Source of the DNA: Phoronis australis
Lineage: Eukaryota > Phoronida > Phoronidae
DNA length: 62,000 nt
NCBI GenBank assembly: GCA_002633005.1
Contig: NMRA01000749.1
Coordinates: 1-62,000 of the forward strand
Reading direction: 5' to 3'
The notes below the pieces were generated by a model. The model saw only the letters and a list, made by a program, of their open reading frames with translations, had not been told where the DNA came from and searched no databases. Shown here in pieces: positions 36,101 to 45,100 of the stretch (its first letter is position 1; every line of letters begins with the position of its first letter). The position numbers and the translations under genes were made by a program.

Positions 36101-39100
36101 TTTTAGTAGCATAAAATGTTATTTTTTGATCCTAATAACAACCCGGGGAATTTGTTGTTATCAGAACATTGTTGATTGGATGAGTAGAGACACTAAAAAA
36201 GGCATGGAACGGGAAAACTTGTGAAAAATACCTTTTAAACACATCGTGGCGAATCTACTTTTTAGGGATGCATACGTGAGAGTTATGCACCTTGAAAAAA
36301 TTGTTGAAGTCCCTATTTTTTTGAAACACAGATGAAATATAAACCCTTTCGTCACAATACATTTTTCAAATTCTTGGCTCCTAATAATTTATATGCGAGC
36401 ATGTACTCAGAAAAGTTGTACTGACTGCTGCTTGAAATCGCTGTTTTGTTTTCATCAAAGCTCAAAGGTCACAGTTTCCATATAAGGGAAATATGCTATA
36501 TTTAGGTTTTGACAAACCAAGCAAGGAGACATGCTTTGATGGGTGGGAGAAAAATTGGCAAAGTGACGAGCAGTTTGCAGATTGTTTTTTTTTTAAATTT
36601 GAAACTGAAAGAAAAATGCTTTGACATGAACAGAAATTTAAAATGGTTACGAACAAACCGTAAAAATAACTGAACAATTTGCTTTCTGCTTCAGTGGCAG
36701 AGAATCACTTTGAATGATGCAATTCAGTCTTTTTTTCATGTTCTGTTGCACTTCCAACATTTTTTGCTTCTTTTAATAGGTGTGACGTGATAAAAAACTG
36801 GGGAAGTAGGACGCGTGGCTTTGACAAGAAGAACCCTGAGATGGCGAAGAAGAGACGAGATCAGGAAGAGAAGGATAGAGGTAGGGTGTCGTCGAGGCTG
36901 GCTTGTGGTCAAGGGGTTTAAACATGTATTTGCATGCTCCAAAGTATGCTACAGGGCTTGGAATTTTCCGCGGAAACGCGGATTTCTGCTTTTTTCAAAT
37001 GTGCTTTCCGCTTTTTTTATAATATTTCCGCGTAAAAAAGTCAGATTTGATATAAAATTTCCGCGGCAAATTCCTTTCTTACTGCGGCGTTGCAGACGAC
37101 GTTCACCTCGAAAGCGGAAGTTGCTCTTTATGTTTCGGAGGAATGTAAATTGTCAACATTGCCGGGGCATCTGGGACAGCGTGGTTGGATTTTCAATGGC
37201 GTCTCGTGTTATTGTTAAGCGCGGCGACAAATACTACCGCTCTGCAGCCAAAAATGTGTGGGTTGGGAGTGGACGGGCGAGCTAAAAGGACGCAGACGCA
37301 TGCTACTGATGGTGGTAACGTTTTTTTTTTTTTTTTTTAGTCCTCCCAATTTTTGTCGGGGAAAGGTTCACATCGACCATTTCAAAGCTGGTTATCGGGC
37401 ATGAAGTTTCAAAGTTTCCGCGTTTTTTGTCATTGGTCATTCCAAGCCCTGTAATGTATAGCAGGACCTATTATGGCAATGCTGTTTGAACATCATCCAC
37501 ACTAAACAAAGTGCAGTTGTATTCATTGACAACTTGTAAATGTGAAGACAAAAAAGTCTGTAAATAGGTGACCTTGCACTAATGACATACCTTGGGGGCT
37601 CACATAGCCCGCATCATGCAGTGTTATTCTCCCATCACCATGTCACGATTCTTCCTGGATGCGGTTCAGTGATTTACAGCAAATCATTTTTGACACAAAT
37701 CACGTTCTTAAAACCATTTAGCAATTTTTAACCTACTTTAATTATTTTCACATTATCAAGTTGCTTAAACCAAAAGTTGGTTACTGACATAAGGTGCAGG
37801 TGTAGTGCCCCTTTAAATTCCACGCATTCAGAGGTCAGAGGTCAATGCTCTCTTCATTTCCCATTGTTGCTTCCAGCGGAAAAGTTGAATCCGTTCAGCG
37901 AGTCGGAAAAGCAGAAAGTTTGGTGGAAGAAGACAGTTAGCGAGGAGTGTCACTGGAAGATGGAATTGAGTGGGAAACTGATGATCTTGTCGGAGATACT
38001 CAAGATGTGTGAGGACATTGGGGACAAGGTGTAAGTTGTCATGGAAACCATTTCTTGTTATTTTGTGGTTGCCAGTGGAAATTTACGTGTATTAAGAAGC
38101 ATGCTCATGCGATAAACATTTCCACGGTTGCTCTTGTGGTCTTTATCACTGACTGCATTCCTGGCATCTGCTAGACCTGATTGTGGAACGAGGCCGTGAC
38201 CATGTGGCAGGTGCTGACTTGGATGCCTCATCACATTTGGCGTCTGGAAGTCTTTGTCTCATCGACCAACACGCTTTGTTGTAAATGAACTTACCTTATG
38301 GTGAAGGTGGGAGTCACTGCAGGGAATTAATATGTTGTGTGTGTTGTTAGTGCTGGGAAAGATTTGTCAAAGTTGCTCCAGTTGTCACTGTGTAGTCATG
38401 TCCACACTACAAGTTACCACAGAACAACTTGCCTTTGAGCATGTTGACCCCATTCTGGTGAATATCCACACCATGCAGCAAATATGGTGCAAACATAATT
38501 ATGCTCTATATGTATGTAACTGAACAAGCATGCAGCTTGTAGTTACTTCCATTTTTCTGCAGTTTTGTGTCCACACAACCCCTTGAGCTGGGGCAAGTTA
38601 ACCCACAACAAATTACCTTACCCCGATTAGGCGGGGTAAGTTATTACGTATCTGGTTGCCCCAACATAAATAGTGTCCACACGACTATTAAACCTACGAA
38701 CAACTCATTCCAGGGAACTTGTTATAAGGAAACACATTGTGTAGACGGCACTCATGACTTTTACAATCTCTTTGTTCCAGTTTACTTTTTAGCCAGAGCA
38801 TCCTGTCGCTTGACCTGATCGAGGATTTCCTCGGCTACCAGCATCGTAACCGCACCAGCGATCAGAAAATGGCGCAGACCGGTAGGTGGCAGCACGGCGC
38901 GGACTACTTCCGCATGGACGGCTCGACCTCGGCGCATGTACGTAAGAAGTGGCAGCACACATTCAACAGGAAGGACAATTACAGGTAGGATAATTCACCT
39001 TCATCTCAACAGACCACAATGTAAGTTTACAAACTTGGCAAATTTAACTTCATTGTACTGAAGACAATTATTGCTGACCTGCGTGCTTCTATGCATACAG

Positions 39101-42100
39101 GTCCCACTCTGTCTGTTTTACCGAAAGTTGTATGCCTGGTCATAGCTAAGACGATGTTATGGAATGATTGTGGATGTGATGTTGCATTTTGTGCTAGAGC
39201 GAATCCTTACAGCTGTTGTTAATTTGCTCATATTTCATTTACGTGCAAATTAAATTCGAAATTATGGCTGTTAGCTAAGACGGGCTTTTGATAAGCTGGT
39301 CCCTTGGCTTTTCAGATTGGAGAGTCCCTTTTACTACAGACTTTAGTCTTCTCTTGCTATTAAGAGCCCCCTGGTCCCTGTGGCTTATGCTACTTGGGGG
39401 GGGAGGGGTGGCTGGCCTTGTACAAATGCTCACCCACCAGTCAGGGCTTGGAATTTTCCACGGAAACGTGGATTTCCGCTTTTTTGAAATGTGCTTTCCG
39501 CTTTTTTTATAATATTTCCGCGTAAAAAAATCAGATTTGATATGAAATTTCCGTGGCAAATTCCTTTCTTACCGCGGCGTTGCAGACGACGTTCACCTCG
39601 GAAAGCGGAAGTTGCTCTTTATGTTTCGGAGGAACGTAAATTGTCAACATTGCTGCGGCATCTGGGTAAAGCATGGTGTGATTTTCAATGGCGGCTCGTG
39701 TTATTGTTAAGCGCGGCGACAAATACTACCGCTCTGCAGCCAAATTTGTGTGGGTTGGGAGTGGAAGGGCGAGCGAAAAGGACGCAGACACATGCTACTG
39801 ATGGTGGTAAGGTTTTTTTTTTGTCCTCCCGATTTTTGTCGCGGAAAGGTTCACATCGACCATTACAAAGGCTGGTTATCGGGCATGATTTGGGCCGTAA
39901 AAGTTTCCGCGTTTTTTGTCATTGGTCATTCCAAGCCTTGCTTGGGGGGGGAGGGGTGGCTGGCCTTGTACACATGCTCACCCATTTACATGATAAGGTA
40001 ATGAGATAAGCTCTGTAGAAATTTAGCTGACCTGAGGGTTGTGCAGTGTAGACAAGTTGGAGATGTGACCTCCCTTGTACCATATCACATTGTCTTCGTT
40101 GTTTGCAGGTCTCGTCTGTTTCTCATCTCGACCAAGGCCGGTTCCTTGGGTATCAATCTTGTGGCGGCCAATCGGGTGATTGTCTTTGACGCCTCTTGGA
40201 ACCCTTCCTACGATGTGCAATCCATATTCAGGGCCTACAGGTTCGGCCAAATAAAGCCCATCTTTGTATACAGGTTTCTGGCCCAGGTAATGTTCCTGTG
40301 TTGATACAACTATCCTGCAAAACTAAACATTGTTTTCTTTGTTCTTCATGTCTTTGTTTTTAACCGATGCTTTTGATTTTGCCGTGTCTGTCAAATATTT
40401 CTGCCATTCAGGAAAAGCATTACCATAAAAAGCTTTCTGATTTTTTATTTTCATTCGAGTTTGCATGATTATCCATCCAATGGTTTTGCTCATTTCAACA
40501 TCCCCATGCACTTGATCGGTATTTGGCCTGGTTTGTTGTCTCTGTTTCTTAGCTTAAATGACTGTATGAATGGTCTTGTGTATAGTCTTGCTGGTATCTC
40601 CCTCTAGGGGACTATGGAGGAGAAGATCTATGAACGACAAGTGATCAAAGAATCTCTCTCGCAGCGCGTAGTTGACGAGCATCAAATCGAGCGGCACTTC
40701 ACGCAGGCCGATCTCCAAGAGCTTTACATGTTCCAGCCGGATCGTATTGATGATGGCAAGGAGAAGCCAACGCCCAATGTACCCAAGGTACGGACATTTT
40801 ACTTGTATGTTGTCCAAATTGTGTGGTAAAATGACTCTTTTTTGGTAGTTCTTCCGTGTCGGACAAAATGAGTGCAAAATTCTTCAGTTTGTGTTTTCAA
40901 AAGCTCACTTGGTTGCTGCAAGTGCATAAACTTTTGGCAAATTTTATTTTTGATACCTGAGTTCACTAGTCTAAAGAAGAAATTTCTTAAAAAGTCATTT
41001 TTATTAAAAAATTTGTGAGGGCTGTTCCAGCAAAATCTGTTTGGGAGGGGGGGAAGGCACTTTTATTTCGTACCCACCGCCCATATTTTTCATTTATTTC
41101 TCCAACCCATGACCCATAATTTTTTAATTATTTTTAATACGTTAAAATATAAAATCCAACACTTGCAAGCAAATTGCCTCCAGGAGGACCTGTTAAGAAC
41201 TTAGATGATTGACAGACAAGAACTAGTTGTCTTGTCCAATATTGTCAAAAACTAAAGTAGCCTGTGTGCAATACTTTTGGCAGCCACCAGGTGTCTCTGT
41301 TCACCATGTGTCTATAATTTCAATGAACATTTTTTCAATTATAAGGATCTATGAATCTCAAACTGTCTCCACGAACTTTTATACTTCTATGTCAAGTGAA
41401 TATTGGAACTTGTTTATCTTACTCCTCATACTTTTTATTTAAAAATCATCAATTTTTATGCGCCTACATATTTATATGTGGACGCATTATGCCGTCATCT
41501 CCGTCCGTCCGTCCGTCCGTCCGTCCGTCCGTCCGGGCGGCGTCCGGCGTCCGCTGCTCTATCTCCAAAACCCTTTGACATACGTTCATGAAATTTGGCA
41601 CATATGTTCCATTCATGAATGGGATGGCATGTGCGAACTTTCGGACGGATCCGACTACCGGTGTGCCCCCTAGTGGCAATTTTAGTTTTTTACGCTTACC
41701 ATTGTATCTTCAAAAGTTCTGAACGGATTTTCATGAAATTTGGTATGTAGGCACCTATTAGTGAGATGACGCTATCCTCCAGTTTTCAGATGGATTCGAC
41801 ATAGTTTGCGCCACNNNNNNNNNNNNNNNNNNNNNNNNNNNNNNNNNNNNNNNNNNNNNNNNNNNNNNNNNNNNNNNNNNNNNNNNNNNNNNNNNNNNNN
41901 NNNNNNNNNNNNNNNNNNNNNNNNNNNNNNNNNNNNNNNNNNNNNNNNNNNNNNNNNNNNNNNNNNNNNNNNNNNNNNNNNNNNNNNNNNNNNNNNNNNN
42001 NNNNNNNNNNNNNNNNNNNNNNNNNNNNNNNNNNNNNNNNNNNNNNNNNNNNNNNNNNNNNNNNNNNNNNNNNNNNNNNNNNNNNNNNNNNNNNNNNNNN

Positions 42101-45100
42101 NNNNNNNNNNNNNNNNNNNNNNNNNNNNNNNNNNNNNNNNNNNNNNNNNNNNNNNNNNNNNNNNNNNNNNNNNNNNNNNNNNNNNNNNNNNNNNNNNNNN
42201 NNNNNNNNNNNNNNNNNNNNNNNNNNNNNNNNTTTTTAATTCTATGTTTCTGTGGTGCTTTAAGCAACTGATGTATAGGATGTGCTTGTATTATGAAGAT
42301 CACTCACATTTTGCCCCTAGCCTATTGAGGAGACAATGACCATGCCTTTCCATTTTGCAAAGTACAACATACTACATATATGCCCTCTACTGGCCACTTT
42401 ATGGTACCAATAAACAACCCTAGAAGGATACCGTATACGGTGCAATTGTGGGTGCATTTCAATGCTCTGCGTTGCTCTTGTCTTATATGTGTTAACACCA
42501 GTTTAGTGTTGCATAACTTTTCAATTCAATAGGACTGCAGACAAACAGTTGGCTCAAATCAAGTTGCCCATGACTTGATTAATGGCTTAGTGAATATATT
42601 GCACTCTGTTCACTGGCAATATGGGCTGTTTTGTATTGGGATAAGTTAGGATATATGCCAATTGCATTTTTTTTTAGTTTTGATGGCTGAAGTTACCAAC
42701 CTTTCAACATTAACCGGTCAAAAAATACCACCCATTTTTAATGCATCACTTCTTACAGGAACGACCACCCATAATTTGAGTTTTTTTCTGAAGACCACCA
42801 CCCATGAATTTTTATTTCTATTGCCGTCCCCCCCTCCCACACGGATTTTACTGGAACAGCCCTGAGAATGAAATCCCTCCTTGTTGTGTCCCAAGAGCTT
42901 ATCCCTGTGGTTTGTATGTGTGCCATCGTGCTAATCAAACTTGCTGTTGATTGTTTACTAAGCTTCATTGTGTTTTAGGACGGCGTGCTGGCTGAACTAT
43001 TGACCTCGCACCATGACTGGATCGTGGACTACCACGAACATGACTCACTATTGGAGAACAAAATTGACGAGGGTCTGACGGAAGAAGAGAGGAAGGCTGC
43101 CTGGGAGGAGTATGAGAATGAGAAGAAGGGCTTCCAGGTGCAGGCGGAGCCCACTGGCCAGCCCTGGGTTAATCCGCTATGTGAGTATAGTGTGGTGAAG
43201 GATATGGGTCACCCACCAGCCAGCTCTTGGTTAATACTCTATGTGTGAGTGTAGAGTGTAATGCGTTGGGGGTAGAACATCCTGGTATAGGCCCAGCCCA
43301 CTAGCCAACGCTGAGTTTATTCTCTGTGTGCACATTTAGTGAAGCGTTGGGTCATCCTTGCATAGGCCCCACCCACTTGTCAGCCTTGAGTTAATCCTCT
43401 ATCTGAGTGTATCATGCAGTAGGAATGGTGAATCCTTTTAGCATGGGCCTCGTCCACTGGCCAGTCGTGGGTTAATAGTCTGGGAGTGTGTAGTGTGATA
43501 AGTATTGGGACACTGTAACAAAGGCTCCGCCTGAGTGGCCAGTTTTGGTTTAGTGCTCTCGATGTGTGTATAGTTTGGTAAAGTATTTGGATTATAGCAT
43601 ACGAGGCTCCTCCCAACTGGCCTGTCTTGGGTTAACAATCTTTATGGGAATTTAGAGAGTTGAGGGAATGTGACATCTTGGCACACACTTTACTGTCTGA
43701 CTTGCTCTGGGTTAACCCAAACTTTGACTATAGTTTGATGCTGTCTGAAATATCTGTGTGAGAATATTGTATTGGGGAGTGAGATGTGTTTATAACAGAC
43801 TCCATCCATTGGTTAACCCTGTAGTAACTGGAAAGCTCATCGTGCAACATGCTCTATCTAGCTTTGGCTCCACCCTCTTTCTGAACTTAGGGTGGTGTGT
43901 GGGAGGAGCTCTTGCTACATACCACGCCCACTGGCCAGAACTGGGTCAATGGCTTTTATGATTTGTCTTGTTTGGAACCATGTTTAGGTTCACTATAAAA
44001 TGCGGAAGTCAACATTTCTTGCACTTGCATTCATTGAAAATATGTCTTCAAAGAAATACAATTCATCCACATAGTCTGCCTCTTGTTACACCTTCCATTG
44101 TTCTGTTGTTTCAGATTCTGACAATCTCTCGTTCAGCTCACAGTATTTATCGCAAGTGGCTATGATGATGCGTGCGCAGGTAGGTGTATTTCTAAAAAAA
44201 ATGTCGTGTTCGGAATGTATTTGCCTTGTGGCACACTTTTGTTTAACAAGCCTCCACTCACATTGTTTTGTGGGCACTTGAGTTCAAACTCTATATAAGC
44301 ATTTGTAAATTATCCAAGGGTACAACTGCAGATTCAGTTGCTTAGCAAAGACTTGGCTAAGATAGCTTCACTTCTTAGATAACTTATTGTAGGAGCTTAC
44401 AAATTCCACTTTAAATCTGTTAAATATTTCTCAATGACCTCTATGCTAACAACATATTTTCAAGTTATCATATGGCTGCCTCCATCCTGTGTGGCCTATC
44501 CCAGCTGCGACATCTGTTGGTGGGTACAAACACTACACAGTGCCATCTTGTTTTGCAGCATCCTCACCTGACAGCACTTGAACTGCAACAGGCCCTTCAG
44601 AAGTACATGCATATGCAGTATGAACGGGTAGGTGGACACTTCACGTCACCTTGTTTAACTTTTTACAATTATTGTTTATTAACTACAGTAAAAGACTACT
44701 GGTTGGGACAGTGAAAAATTATTTTTCTCAAGATCGAAGCTTGTATCAGATTTTAGAAATAGACAATAAGTCAGTTAATTTGGCTTTGTGCTAACAAATA
44801 CTTCTCTCAGACGTATCCATACAAGTCTGGTCAAGAAATGCGTCCTTTTTTAAGGCAAGAACTCTAACTGGAAATCCTTGTGGTGAGAAATTTTCACTTA
44901 TGGAATGCAACATAGATTCCCTTCTATGATTTCACATTCCGGTCTCATTCACCCATCACTTCAGTGGCAGCCATTTTTGGTAGTAGATGCTATTAAGGTC
45001 TTCAGCTTACTCGCGAAACACTCACCTTCCACCCACCTGGTGCAATCTCATTTGTATCGCAAAAAACATGCCCTGCGAAATGCTACCTGCTGGTCTCTAA

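Larger units (their letters stand above)
41017..42866 (+). mobile_element. Composite element with GGGCTGTTCCAG inverted ends, interrupted by another repeat and a gap
   Basis: The left end GAGGGCTGTTCCAGCAAAAT (41017) and the reverse complement of the right end near 42866 (CAGGGCTGTTCCAGTAAAAT) match, followed on both sides by a G-rich run. A reverse-oriented copy of the left portion lies at about 49400-49642. The CCCCCTAGTGGC repeat and the 418-bp N gap lie inside. Confidence 0.6.

Noticed and set aside
36815-37285. 156-codon + frame overlapping ATRX exon 23
   Set aside because: It reads exon 23 out of frame and then runs into the 500-bp inverted-repeat element; only the micro-ORF shared by both element copies was considered.
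41758-42339. Open frames of about 180 codons on both strands
   Set aside because: Almost entirely the 418-base N gap.
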